From: Strongylocentrotus droebachiensis
Lineage: Eukaryota > Echinodermata > Echinoidea > Camarodonta > Strongylocentrotidae
Direction: 5' to 3'
Assembly: GCA_035222895.1 (NCBI GenBank)
Contig: JAVYIG010007438.1
Location: 38,119 to 102,118 of the forward strand
Length of the DNA: 64,000 nucleotides
Shown here: positions 35,420 to 47,372 of the stretch, piece by piece
Layout of the letters: each line of letters opens with the position of its first letter
Numbering within the stretch: the first letter of the stretch is position 1
Program-made: the position numbers and the translations under genes
The notes under the pieces: generated by a model
Databases searched by the model: none
What the model was told of the DNA's origin: nothing
Seen by the model: only the letters and a program-made list of their open reading frames with translations

Positions 35420-37575
35420 GATAAGATAAGATAAGATTTTGATAACATGTTATTTGACTCTATCGACCCCCTTCAGGGGTTTGAGGGCACAACATAATTA
35501 CAACACAATACAGAAAGATATAAAAACAAAGTAAGATATGATAATGAAATACATAGACATGATATATACAATTTTTATATTTCTAAAACACAATAACATG
35601 AGCTAAAGACTAAGTATACACTATACATTTTAAAGTTATATTCTAAAACATCACGTGGTTTGGTTTGTCTACCACTACGAGTAACTACACTTTTATGAAC
35701 AAAAATAGGACCATGCCTTTCAGCCTTAGGAACCAACAAAAAGAATTGGATTATTACTGTTATGAATTGTACAAGTTTTCTTAATTGTTTAACGCTAAAT
35801 CTATTAAACAATTTGTCCATGTGAAATGTGCCAGGGTTACTCACAACAAACTGTCGATCTAGATATAACTGCCTTTCTTTCTTAAAAAAGGGAAGAAAAA
35901 ATATAGTGAAATTCATCTCCAAAAACCTTTAAATTACAACAAGGACATTCAATCTTACTTTTTTCAGGATTATTTTCAAACCTTCCATTATTAATTGGTG
36001 AGCGGTGTGATAGCACCTCTTCTATTAAACTTTACCAGAAACTTTTCAAATAAATTTCTTTCTTGATAATTCGGTAGTTAACACAAATGCGAATTGACCA
36101 AACATTTAACATTATTTCTCGCTTTGACATGTCAGTCAACCTGAGCTTAAGAGCATGAAGAATCCATGTATAACTGAATCCATCCCCTTGCATTTGCCAC
36201 ACATTTCCTAACCCAGCATTATTTAATGTATTCTCTACACATGGAAACCATTTAGATAATTGAAACTGGGAACCTCTTTCCATAAGTAAGTTTAACAGAT
36301 TATAGAATCTAAATTAATATTTACAATGACATCCTTTGACTACTTTTAGCCAGAAACCTACCATTCTACATTTAACCTGAATATCAATTTTAGTACGGCC
36401 TGTCTCACCATAAATCATACAGTCAGGTCTATATTTATTGACATTCAGTATGGCCCTTAAGAATTTGCGATGAAAAATTTCAATCAGACTTAAATCCTAA
36501 AAACCCCACACCTTACAGCCATATAAGAGTATTGGCAGGATTAACTGATCAAATAACTCACACTGAATATCCAATGATAATCTTAACCTTTGCACCTTTA
36601 AGGTCATTGCAATTGAGGCTTTTCTTGCCTGAATCACCTGTCTTGATATTGCCTTTTAAAAATTAACATTGTAATAAAATATAACCCCAAGATACACAAA
36701 GTCATTTACTACATTGATAATATCGTTCCCATACTTGAAAACTGGGTACTTGCGTACCTTCCCTCTAGAGAATATCATTATCTTTGTTTGTTCATTATTC
36801 ACCCGCAATTTCCATTTCTCACAGTAGTTAGACAGAGCATCCAAAGCCATTTGGAGTTCATCTGGATTTTCTGCCAAGATAATAGTATCATCTGCATATA
36901 GCAATGAATGTAAATTAATAAACGAGTCTTCATCAGAAATTTTATTAACAGCATCAGAACACACCTCATCATATACATACCGTAAACCTTTAAATTTGGT
37001 TCGGATATATCCAACAAGATCATTAAGATAAATTGCGAAAAGTAAGGGGATAAATTATTACCCTGCCTTACCCCAATATAACAAGCAAATGTTTCAGAGG
37101 TTTAACCACATGTCGTAACACACGACTTAGCAGAGGCATACATATTCTTAATGGCTTTAAATACCTTGCCGTTTACTCCAGACAACAACCATTTATACCA
37201 AAGGGATGCTCGATCTATCATATCAAAGGCTTTTCTAAAATCCACAAAGGCGCAACAAATCCTCCTTTTCTTTGACAAATACATATCCAGTAAAGATTTC
37301 AACACAAGTGCAGATTCATTTTCAAAATATAAAGTAATTCTATGATATAATTTTGAAGTGAACAATTTTCATAAACAGCTTAAAAGGGTAATAGTATACC
37401 ACGATAGTTGTCTGGATCTTTGTCCTACCCTTTGTTTTTTAATATTGGAACAATCATTCCAACACACCAATCATGAGGCACTATTCCACTTTCTAGAACT
37501 ATATTAAAAACAATTGTTATCACTTCCAGAACCTCACCGGCTACGTTTTTCTAATTTGATCAATACCGCATGATG
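35420..37575 (-). pseudogene. LINE, minus strand, reverse transcriptase with intact YADD motif but broken frame
   Basis: On the minus strand, frames from 37365 downward give KKRRICCAFVDFRKAFDMID, MYASAKSC, then LHSLLYADDTIILAENPDEL and FVYLGVIF. Further down are LKLRLTDM and a cysteine segment (IECPCCN...GDEFHYIF, about 35910-35960), the closing zinc-like motif of such proteins. Frameshifts separate these parts, and the region with the usual GVRQGD block is disrupted near 37050. The 3' end is a GATAA-type tail at 35420-35436. Copies a and b lack this insert. Confidence 0.8.
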
Positions 37576-37950
37576 AATATAATCATGTAAACGTAAGGTA
37601 TGATACAGTTTTTCAAAATACAATAACTGAAAATGTAAACGTAAGGTTTAATAAAAAATATGTAAATAATAATAACTTGATGTCAGATTGCGATATACAT
37701 ATGTACATATAATAACAAACTTCATATTTCTATAATACAAGTTAAATATCATGAGTTTAGAGTATTTTCCCAGGGAGGTGTTTTACTCACAAACCCTGAT
37801 TTTCCTAACTAACTGTGGTATACTGCAGGAAATCGCCATCATATTAACCGACGCTTGATGAGAATGGCGGCCTCATAAGAAAAATCTTCAGGTGAAATCT
37901 AAATGAAAATGTGTTCATACGATCTTTGTGTATGAGTCTGTCAGTGTAAT

Positions 37951-37989
37951 TGTGTGCGCGCGCGCGTGTGTGTGTGTGTGTGTGTGTGT
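37951..37989. repeat. GC/GT dinucleotide microsatellite
   Basis: A (GC)n block runs directly into (GT)n, an alternating purine-pyrimidine tract. Confidence 0.9.
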
Positions 37990-38384
37990 AGCGAATGGCG
38001 CATGTGCACATATCTCTGTGTTGTACGATGGGGTAGAAAAATGTGGACTTTTCAAAAAAGGAACAATGTATACGAAAAATAAAAATGACTTGCAATGTGA
38101 CCAAAATATGAGATATCAATAATGGCATATTGTATTTTTAAATCAGTAACGTTCATATTTCAATACAACTTTTTTTTAAAGAGATTCTATAGATAAATGA
38201 GAGACAAACATTGCATTGTTAAATTCAGTGAAGAATTCCAAACAAATTCGGCCCAGATAACTTGCGGCATTTTATTTACACATTCAGTCTCGCGAGCCTT
38301 CTTTCAAGTGGTCAGACCACGGCCAATGTGAGTAATTTGGTTAATATGATAATTGTATTTAATTTAATTGGATGAATTGATATC

Positions 38385-41300
38385 TTTATTTATACACGGT
38401 TAGAAAATCTCAAACTGTTACAAGATTGATTTCCATTCGGGCCGTGTGAAACAATGTAAATACATCAAATAAACATATCATTTATGAACTTTAAAAAAAA
38501 AATTAAAAAAAGAAACGAGAATGGTCCATCAAATGACATGTTTAAAACAAACAAACAAGAAATAACAGGAATAAGATAAATATTTAAAAAAAATAACAAT
38601 AGAATAGTACTGCCGGAAGAGAATATGTATATGAATAAAGATAATCAAGATTTGCTGAACAAGAGTACTGTACATATATTACAAATTCAAATTGGTAATA
38701 AGAATTGTTACTAGCTCAATCAAAATTTGCTGGACAAGATGCCGCAAATATTCAAAATTGAAATTGAAAATAAGAATTAATAAAAAGTTCAAGTGATATA
38801 TAAATGATTACTATAACCAACAAATCAGTATTACAATTAAAAATATGATTACAATTTCAAAAAGTCAGTGTCAAGAGCACTTGAAAGTAACGCAAAGCTC
38901 AAAGTATAAACCTCCATTATTTAATCATTGTCAGACAAAAAGAAATGAAGTTATATTATATCATATGGAAATTTAAAAATAGCCGAGCAGATGCATACAC
39001 AACAAAATAAATTTAACAAAACGAAAATGGACACACCACAAAATGGAAGGAATCATTCGAAAGTTCATAGACATATTGTAGCATAGTATATTATACATGA
39101 ATAATATATGATTATAAATTGGTTAATCTTGTTGTAAAATTGGACTTGCACTTCGTGTGGTACTAAATTCCTCAGGCAAGCGCTTTTATACACAATTGTG
39201 CGTTTGGTACAACCCGTTTTAGGCTGGATTGTCTGAACGCAAACTGTTGATTGCCATTTCTCGTATCATATGATCTTTCTCTGAACGAAAATTCAATTGA
39301 ATAAGAAGGGGCTTTTTTATTAAGTATCTTCAACGCCATTAAAGTGATATTTTTTTTTCCTTTTCTGTTCAAGCGGATCCCATCTTAGTTTATTAAGGTT
39401 GTAACCTCCCGACAAATCCCAAGGAGTATTATTTATAATTCGAGCTGCCCGATTTCGAATTTTTCGGAGATCATTTTGAAGGCACTTTCCACAGTTTCCC
39501 CCATATTACATTAGAGAGGTGGAATAAAATCAATGCATTATATACGAATTTCATTGTATCTTTACCAACAATGTTACGTATTGATTTTAACATGTACAAT
39601 CCACTACTACATTTCTTTTGTATAGATTTAATATGGTCTGTCCATGATAAAGTTTCATCAACAATTACTCCTTAATGCTTGCATGTAGTAACTCTTTTCA
39701 GAGGGGTTCCATCTGTGTTAATATTTAAAGCTGTATTACATGCTAATTTTCAACCAATTCTAGTTCCTAGTACAATGTATCCTGTTTTATTAATATTTAC
39801 ACCTAAAGGCCCGGTCCCACTGCACTTACGGATGCAAAGAGGATGTAAAACGTAAACAAAATGTTGACATCCGTTGGAAAAACGCTATGCATCCGTTGTG
39901 TACTCATTCCATACGTGTTTCATACGCTCTATCCATCAAGCATCCGTCCACTGTGATTTCATCCGCGCAAAAAGTTTTGAGCTGCACAAAACTTTTAGAA
40001 CGGATGAACGTCCGCCGTGTACGATGTAAATCCGCGACAAATACGAGCAACAAACGTTCTATGTCCGTTATCGTCCGCTGTATCCTCTCTGCATCCTCTG
40101 GGCATCCTCGCAACAAACTTCCGCTGCAGCTGAAAACGGAAAGAGGGAGGAAAGATAAGGTACATGGAACGTCTATACATCGTTAGTAGCACGGAAATAG
40201 AAAGGATGTAAGCGTATGCATCTCGTATATAAAGTTTTCAAAGCTGCCATCCACTTCCATCCGCTTTCATCCGCTAGGCTTCCGATGAACATCCGTTTAA
40301 CATCCCCGCTACATACTACCCACGTCCGTTATTTTCCGTTCTGTTTTCGCAAATTTTCGCAAATTTTGTCGATTTCTGGAGCGGATGAAAACGGATGGAG
40401 CCACCCGCGAAATTTTGCTCATCCGCTGTGTCCTTTATGAATACGTGTTGTGTCCATCGGCCAGTGGGACCGGGCCATAACTTATTGACATCAAGCCATT
40501 CTTTCACATTTACTAAATCTTCGTTTACTTTGTTTTCCAGATCAGAAAAATGTAGAACCTTCACATTTTTATTCTTGCTTGGTATCAGCATGTTAGGATT
40601 TTTCAATGTTTTCATAACATTACCATGTGAGTCTTTAATATTCTTTAGTTTTTTCTTATTTCATAAATAACGTGATTCTTGCTTTTTTGGTATGCTTTCC
40701 AATTTCCACAAGTATTATTTCACGTTGCAGTTTCTTTCAACTTATCCCTTTCATGAATAAGATTAATTATTTCTGCATTTATCCAGGGTTTCCGATCTTT
40801 CTTGATACGACTTTATCTTACCGGAGCATGAAAATTACACAATGTTGGAACTCATGTAACAAAGAATCGGCATCAGTGCATTTTAAAACACTTTGCCAAT
40901 CAATGTTTCCTAGGTCGCTACAAAATTTATTTTCATTGAAATTCTTATAAGTCCTACAGGTCCTACAAAAATGGTTAGGAAAGGATTTGCGAACCGTACC
41001 CCATACAATATATACAAGTGAGTGGTCGCTCATTCATAAATAAACGACGCCAGTTTCGACCACTTTCATAAAGTTAGAAGTATAAATTAAATCAATAAGG
41101 GTAGATGAAAGTTGTATTACCCTCGTGGTTTCTTTAATCAGTTGACTTAGAGAATAATTTTGGTAAATTTAAAGTAAACGCTTTGTATAGCAAGATAAAG
41201 GGTCTGCGAGTATATTGCAATTGAAATCTCCTAAAAATATGATATCCTTTCGTTTTAACAAAATATTCGCAATGACTTTAAATAGTTCGATGCTTGTTCC

Positions 41301-41540
41301 AGGGGGGTCAATACCGAGCTAAAACAACCATGAGTGAAGAAATAGATCGCTTCACTTCAGCATCAACAAGTTCAATATCATTTACCAAAAGATCTGATCT
41401 TAGTTTGTGCTAAGTTTATTTCATTAACGTATATTGTAACCCCTCCGCCATTCTCATGAGTTTATAACTCCGATGTTCAGAATGGTAAGCACCTACAGAA
41501 TTTTCTTATGAGCGCTGTAATTATTTTGCCTAAATTTGCC
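38385..41540 (-). pseudogene. LINE, minus strand, internally deleted, with a nested MITE
   Basis: The minus strand carries an endonuclease end (SDHSLVYIVWGTVRKSFP near 41030-40980), then DLENKVNEDLVNVKEWLDVN (about 40500), a reverse transcriptase tail near 39400-39780, and the C-terminus RSYDTRNGNQQFAFRQSS (about 39210-39270). The reverse transcriptase catalytic part is absent. Copies a and b have no insert at this place. A 669-bp MITE splits the coding remnant at 39808. Confidence 0.75.
39808..40476. mobile_element. MITE with GGCCCGGTCCCACTG ends and a dense ATCCG motif
   Basis: The inverted ends GGCCCGGTCCCACTG (39808-39822) and its complement (40462-40476) are perfect over 15 bases. TAA lies one base outside each end, suggesting a 3-bp target duplication of the PIF/Harbinger or related kind. 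The inside holds 13 occurrences of ATCCG on either strand (9 forward, 4 reverse) in 669 bases. No transposase frame is present. It is nested in the minus-strand LINE. Confidence 0.85.
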
Positions 41541-41940
41541 ATCTCTTTTGGAACTACATACATGTTTTTTTGTCCCCAAACTTCAGAATTTTCCCTTAAT
41601 ATCAAATGTTGCATATTTCTTTTCGTGAAATATAATTCCAGTAAAATCTCGATATGAGGTTCATATAAGATTAATTTTGAATTTAAAGTTGCTTAAATTT
41701 GGATTTTTTTGGGGGGAACAAAAGAGTTCCAAATTTCTATTTAATATATACACATATATGCTTTGTTTCCACAACAAAACTAAATACCTCAATTAATGTT
41801 ATTCTATACCTACCAAGCGATTCTGTGTCACGCCTAAAAAAAAAAATCATATTTGGAGACTCGCTATTAAGGCAAACACCTAAATTCGCATACTTGTACA
41901 CACTGTATTTCAGCCATGAATGTGCGACTTTAAGTATTTC

Positions 41941-42494
41941 TTACATGGGAAACAAATCATTGATGATACGGAAAATATTAGGGTCCCAATAGAATGCATT
42001 CAAATAGAATGCATTATGTGCCAACTCAAAGACGAAAAGAAACAAGGCGAACTGAGTCATCTTGCTATGGAGGTCTTCAAGGAGGAACTCTGGGAAGGCG
42101 TAGAACAAGGCACAACCGAACATAGCAAGAGCCAGCTTGAAGAAGAACACAAAGAGCAGTGCGATTCGTATTTCCTTGTAGAGAAAGTCGGCCCTTCGGA
42201 GTTTTTGCTCATCGTTTGCCGATGGCAACAATCCTCTGAGTTGATTAAAAGGTTCGTTCATGAGGTAAAGCTTGATCCAGAGAGAAAGTGAGATGAAGAT
42301 GGTAACCGAGTATTGAAGACGTCCCTCCTGGTAGATGGTTATTGCGTTCTGCGCTATGGTCAGGAACCAAACGAAGATAATCACGTTGTTCATCAGGGTG
42401 CTTATAGACCGGTACATGTCAGAGGCATAAGCCGTGCTGAACGGGAACACCATGTAGACAATCTCCTGCACGCGGCTACAGATAGGAAAGATGT
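41941..42494 (-). CDS. Exon C of unrecognised multi-pass membrane protein, copy c
   Basis: The open frame matches copies a and b in length and has the same four hydrophobic segments and C-terminal IFRIINDLFPM. The acceptor is TCTCTATGATAG, preceded by CTTTTTC. The first bases AC join the last T of exon B to give Tyr, as in copy b. Differences from copy a are about 14 and include Arg to Trp and Ser to Pro near the end (YWDPN). The exons A and B that precede it lie 7-10 kb upstream because of the LINE and MITE insertions, so the intron has grown strongly. Function unknown. Confidence 0.72.
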
Positions 42495-43257
42495 CTATCA
42501 TAGAGAAAAAGGAGAGATGAATAGAAAAAGATGGTGCAAAGGAGTAGAGAGAGAAAGAGAGAGGGATAAATGTTTTAAAAAGCAGGATGAGAGAGAAAAT
42601 AATTTATTCAGATAAAATTCTAGTCATCACAATGATCGTTGTCTTATCATCATATAGTATTCTCGAATATACAGAATAAACCTGACAACATTAGACAAAA
42701 AGCTTGGGGCATTAAAATGTCAATAAATAGTTCTCTGTGAAAATCCCCGTTTTTGCGCCCATTTAAAAAACCACCACACAATAAAGGGTATAAACAGCTT
42801 TTTTTTTTAATTAAAAGATTTTTTCTTTTTTAGCCCACGTAGAAATTTATATGTGAACATATACAATGAAGAGAAATACATAAATTCAATGGGCATTTCA
42901 ATCTAGGGATTTTGATGTAATAGGCACATACTGGTCATAATCGTCATCATATGCTGCATTTTATAAATGCGTTGAATTCCCTGGATTATATTCCCAAAGC
43001 CAACTATTATCGAAATTGTTAACAAAAGTACATAACCACAGGCAACGTATGGAAACTATTCTTGAGAACTACGTGACAACCTAACTAATGAACAAGACCA
43101 GAATTCTAAGCACAGTCGTACTCTATTCAATATTAATCATTTTATTCAATGATCCGGTGCATATTCTCTTCTTGTATAGAAAAGGTCAAAATTACTTAAA
43201 AATTGTACACAATGGTTTGCAGAACTAAGCAAAGATTAAAGTCGATTAATAAAAGTA

Positions 43258-43345
43258 ATAATAACATTCCGCTGTTATAAAGCGCCTAATACATCAACGA
43301 TGTCTCTGAGCGCTTTACAAATATATTATTAACCCGGTCATCGGA
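43258..43345 (-). mobile_element. SINE tail fragment (AAAGCGCCT type)
   Basis: An ATAATAACATTCC stretch is followed by TTATAAAGCGCCTAATACAT and GAGCGCTTTACAA, then AACCCGG. This is the same family of tail as at 14660 and 52250, without the tRNA-like head. Confidence 0.45.
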
Positions 43346-43808
43346 TACAGGCTAGAGTTTTTGATTGAAAACATCTTTTATTTCCAACTATTACCTTGAA
43401 TTCAATTAAGTTTTATTTACAACCAAACATCAGTTGGGGGTAAACTTCTGTTCGAAGGTTGTATGTAACGGACACAGACATCGATTGAGTCAGGTTATGT
43501 TTTTTGAGGAAATTTAAATTAATCATTGTCATGTCATAAATCGATGTCTAACTACCATGACATCTGAAAGTAGGTGATATTAACGTGGTTTAGTGTGAAA
43601 CAGTAGGGACTTTTAGAATGAGTGGACGAGAACACGACGTACGCCGACTGATCATGCGTGTCAACGTACTCAACTGCCCATGTTGACTACAATTAGAAAT
43701 CTTTTAGATTGCACTCGACGATATACATGTATGCAGGAAGTAACACTATGAATTACATGACAGACAAAGAAAGAGGACAAAATATACAGTTCCTCATTCT
43801 ACCCTCAA

Positions 43809-44119
43809 CAATAGGCCATTTTCTTAATGTAACCAAATTTAATGCATAGGTCTTTGTGAAGTGCCTCAATACAAATTATTTCATTCACCTGATAGGAATA
43901 GTAGTATTTCAATAGTCAGAATGCAACTGCATATATTAAGTGTTGCTAGGTAGGTCAAGCCATTATGTTTGTCCAACGTGGCAACAACTAATCTATGCAG
44001 TTAGGATTCTGTCTATTGAAATACTATTATTCTTAACAGGTGAATGAAATAGTTTGTATTGAGGCACTTCACAAAGACCTATGCATTAAATTTGGTTACA
44101 TTACGAAAATGGCCTATTG
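43809..44119. mobile_element. Foldback element with CAATAGGCCATTTTC ends
   Basis: The left arm CAATAGGCCATTTTC.TAATG and the right arm mirror each other over more than 120 bases, around a loop near 43955-43975. Relatives lie at 13710 (partial) and 51117-51383. It is nested in the 43604-44419 MITE. Confidence 0.85.
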
Positions 44120-44127
44120 CTGTGGTA

Positions 44128-44230
44128 GAACATCCCTTCACTGCTCTTATGTAAAAATGTGTAGAACAGGTGAATATGCATGTGACACTTGTTCTACACA
44201 TTTTTACATAATAGCAGGGAAGGGATGTTC
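44128..44230. other. 103-bp near-perfect hairpin
   Basis: GAACATCCCTT ... ATGTAAAAATGTGTAGAACA pairs with TGTTCTACACATTTTTACAT ... AAGGGATGTTC around a loop at about 44173-44185, with a few one- or two-base bulges near the CTGCT/AGCAG part. It starts nine bases after the foldback element. It could be a small MITE or a hairpin-RNA source; no expression can be seen from sequence. Confidence 0.7.
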
Positions 44231-44894
44231 CTTTGTCTACCTGAGAAACTGTATATTTTATGCGCACGCGGCATATACTAGTATCGTACTAGATTTAGGA
44301 AAATCAAGGTTGACGCATTCTCGATCGCCGACCGAGACGACGTGACGCATGCGCAGTGCCTTAAAATGACGTCACACGTTGCAGTCAAAGCTGAAAACGT
44401 GCAAATCTAAAAGTCCCTAGTATTATGTCCAAAGTCAACGGTCAAAGCGATAAAAGGATTCAATTATTTTGCAAAAACGTCGGCAGAGTCATTTATCTTA
44501 AAAGATTGTTTCCTCACTAAGGCATTACTCTGAAATCTCAAAACTTGTATCGATGATAAGTTAATATATTTTAGGTCAACGGTCATATGTTGAAGGTCAT
44601 TGAGGTCAAACTGAAAATTGATTTCTTACAGTTATTGGTTTTGGTGAAAGTTTCATATCGTATTCCTTGGAAGAATAATTAGAATGTACAAAGGTTTTTG
44701 TTGGAATCCTTAAGTCAAAAGCCAAATTGGGGTGATCAGAGTTCATCATTAAATATAAAATTGTTGTTATCCAGACGAGGTTTTTCTGCAACTAAGATGA
44801 AGTGATGATATGGGTAAGGGAAATGACACCTCTTCAATGATTTGAGGTAAAAGGTCATTTGAGTTTATTCTTTAAAGGGATAGTTGAGTTTCGG

Positions 44895-45100
44895 TATTCA
44901 ATTCAATTCAATTCAATTTTATTTCGCAATATAAAAATCAAAATATACAAAGTAACGATAAATGTTAACTATGTTTACAAAGGTTATATGCGGGGCTTTC
45001 CATGAAGGTTGCGAAAACCTGTGAAGTTGGATCGCCCATAGAAGGCGCTACACAAATTATTTTGTTGGTGAGATAATATAAAACTGAGTCTCAAATTTGA
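44895..45100 (-). mobile_element. LINE 3' tail, minus strand
   Basis: On the minus strand the sequence ends in AAATAAAATTGAATTGAATT, a (TTGAA)n tail, preceded by AT-rich UTR-like sequence. It abuts the plus-strand LINE that follows, so two LINEs of opposite orientation lie back to back here. Confidence 0.55.
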
Positions 45101-45778
45101 AAGAGCATACAATTTAGATGACAAAATAATCTTTGTTTGATCAAAATCGGTTCAGTGACGGCTGAAATATCCATAAATATAACCATTGCTAATATTTGTG
45201 GGGCCCCACAAATATTCAATAATTTTGAACCAGTAGTTGAAAGAACGAGATAATACGTTTTATTCCAGCTATGCTATTGTTGGCTTTTGTGCTGCTTAAT
45301 ACGCACAACCAGCCCGCCCGTGTATTGTTATTATTGATTAAATAACCGTGGGGCTGAATTGGTATGATCGGATTGCAATAATCTAAATTTCGCACATGTT
45401 GGGGTCTAAAATTACCTTCATAGAAATTGTAGGTCCTAAAAGGGCACTAGAAATGTCATTAAAAAAGAATAAGAGCAATAACCATGCACCTTGAAGACAT
45501 TTGAAGTCTCAACTGTCCCCTGAATTGTTTTTATAAAGCAGACTACTAAAATATACCAATCCATTCCTCCCATACCTATATAGGCATTTTATTTCATTTT
45601 ACATATTCCATTTTTATGTCCATTTTTATGTACGATTTTAAATACATTTTAAAGTACATTTTTAAGGTGACTTAGCCTTTGTTCGGTACTGTTTGTTTGT
45701 TTTCTTGAACATCGATTTTTTATTTTTTTGTTTTTGTTAAATGTCTACCTGTAACAATTTGAGAGAATGCCTAAGTAA

Positions 45779-46660
45779 ATGCAACATGACTTAAACACCT
45801 TGCATGAATTTTTATCGCTTGATAATATTGATTTTTGTCCCTGTAAGAAATATTTTACACCTGATGAGTTTAATACATACATTACAAACAAAGTAAAATC
45901 TGCAAATCCACTTTCATGTGTCCATTTGAATTCAAGAAGTCTTCTTAATAGGTTTGATAATATCACTGAATTCTTAGACAGTGTGAAACTAAAGCCTACA
46001 GTACTATGTGTCACGGAAACCTGGTTCCAGGAGCACACTATACACCCTTTGTGTAATATAGATGGTTATGAATTTGAAGGCGTTAGCCGCTTGTCAAGAA
46101 GGGGTGGAGGAGTTGGGACTTTTGTAAACAATAATGTGCAATATATAAGACGTCCCGACTTAGAACAGACCGATAGTTGTATATAAAGTGTGTTTGTGGA
46201 AATTGTCAATAAGAATTTTGGTATAATTGTTGGGTCAATTTATAGGCCTCCGGATCAGTCTGTTGATGAATTTTTAGAGAGATTCTCAAATGTTTTTAGC
46301 GTTGTAAATAGGGAAAATAAAATAATTTATTTATTAGGTGATTACAATATCAATTTATTGAATGTAGGAAAAGTGCAATATGTTGATAATTTCATCAATT
46401 TACTATTGTCGCATCATATGTATCCGTTGATAGACCATCCTACCAGAATCAATGACGACACAATTTCTTTGATTGATAATGTAATTACTACTAATGTAGA
46501 CAATGTTGAATCAGGAATATTTAATACAGACATCAGCGATCATTTACCTGTATATTGTATTAGCTGGAGTGATATTCAATCTCAGCAAAATTTGAATAAG
46601 CCATTAAATGATAAAAGTATAAATAGTTTTTTAAGATCCCTTCAGATGGTCTTGCCATAA
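45779..46660 (+). pseudogene. APE-type endonuclease of the LINE, interrupted by a stop
   Basis: Motifs in order: HLNSRSLLNRFDNI (the N.RS block), VLCVTETWF (with the ET pair), RRGGGVG, then after a stop at 46184-46186, IYRPPD, LLGDYNINLL (GD.N), and SDHLPVY (SDH). All catalytic landmarks of the APE-like fold are visible, but one in-frame stop splits the domain and a frame break near 46655 separates it from the reverse transcriptase. In life this enzyme nicks the genomic target to prime reverse transcription. This copy is not expected to work. Confidence 0.85.
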
Positions 46661-47372
46661 TAACAATCCAAATTTAAATTATGTGCAATTTTTAGAGAGG
46701 TTTTTAAATGTATATAATTTGTGTTTTCCTTTAGAATGTTTGAAAAAAAATATTAAAAAAATAAACCATGGATCAATCCTGATATTCGTAAGTTGGCAAA
46801 GAAAAAATGTCGTTCATATGGACTTTATCTGAGAAACCCAACACCGTATCGAAAAGAAGTGTACAGAAAATGTCGGAATAAAGTCAATAATGTAAAGCTA
46901 AAAAACATTATTTTACGTAAAATTTTGCAACAGCCAAAGGGAATATGAAAAAGACTTGGAATATAGTTAATTGTGCAATGGGTCGTGTAAATAAAAAGTG
47001 CAATATTGATTTTTTTTTAAATCTAATGATCAGGTATTACATGATACCTCCAAAATTTGTAATGTATTTAATGAATATTTTATTAATATTGTATCTGAAT
47101 TGAAATATCCTGTTGCTCAGGGCAATAATTAAAATTTGAATTTTTGTCGTTATTTGGATAGGAATCCTAGTACGTGTTATTTTAAACCAATCACATGTTC
47201 CGAGATCATTGATATTGTTTCTAATATAAAGAGTGATTGCAGTCCTGGGTAAGATGATATAAGTATCAAGGTTATAAAGAAATCTATACATATTTTATGT
47301 CAACCCATCTGTGCAATATTCAATCAATGCTTAGATCTAGGTATATTTCCTGATGAATTAAAGATTGCTCGT

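Larger units (their letters stand above)
43604..44419. mobile_element. TA-flanked MITE with GGGACTTTTAGA ends, carrying nested foldbacks
   Basis: Perfect inverted ends TAGGGACTTTTAGA (43604-43617) and TCTAAAAGTCCCTA (44406-44419) bound the block. Copy b (near 11225-11240) lacks it. The interior contains the 311-bp foldback and the 103-bp hairpin listed separately. TA at the ends suggests Tc1/mariner-type movement. Confidence 0.8.

Noticed and set aside
39887-40192. Three overlapping ORFs of 65-99 residues
   Set aside because: They lie in the ATCCG-rich MITE; openness follows from the repeated motif, and no protein pattern is visible.
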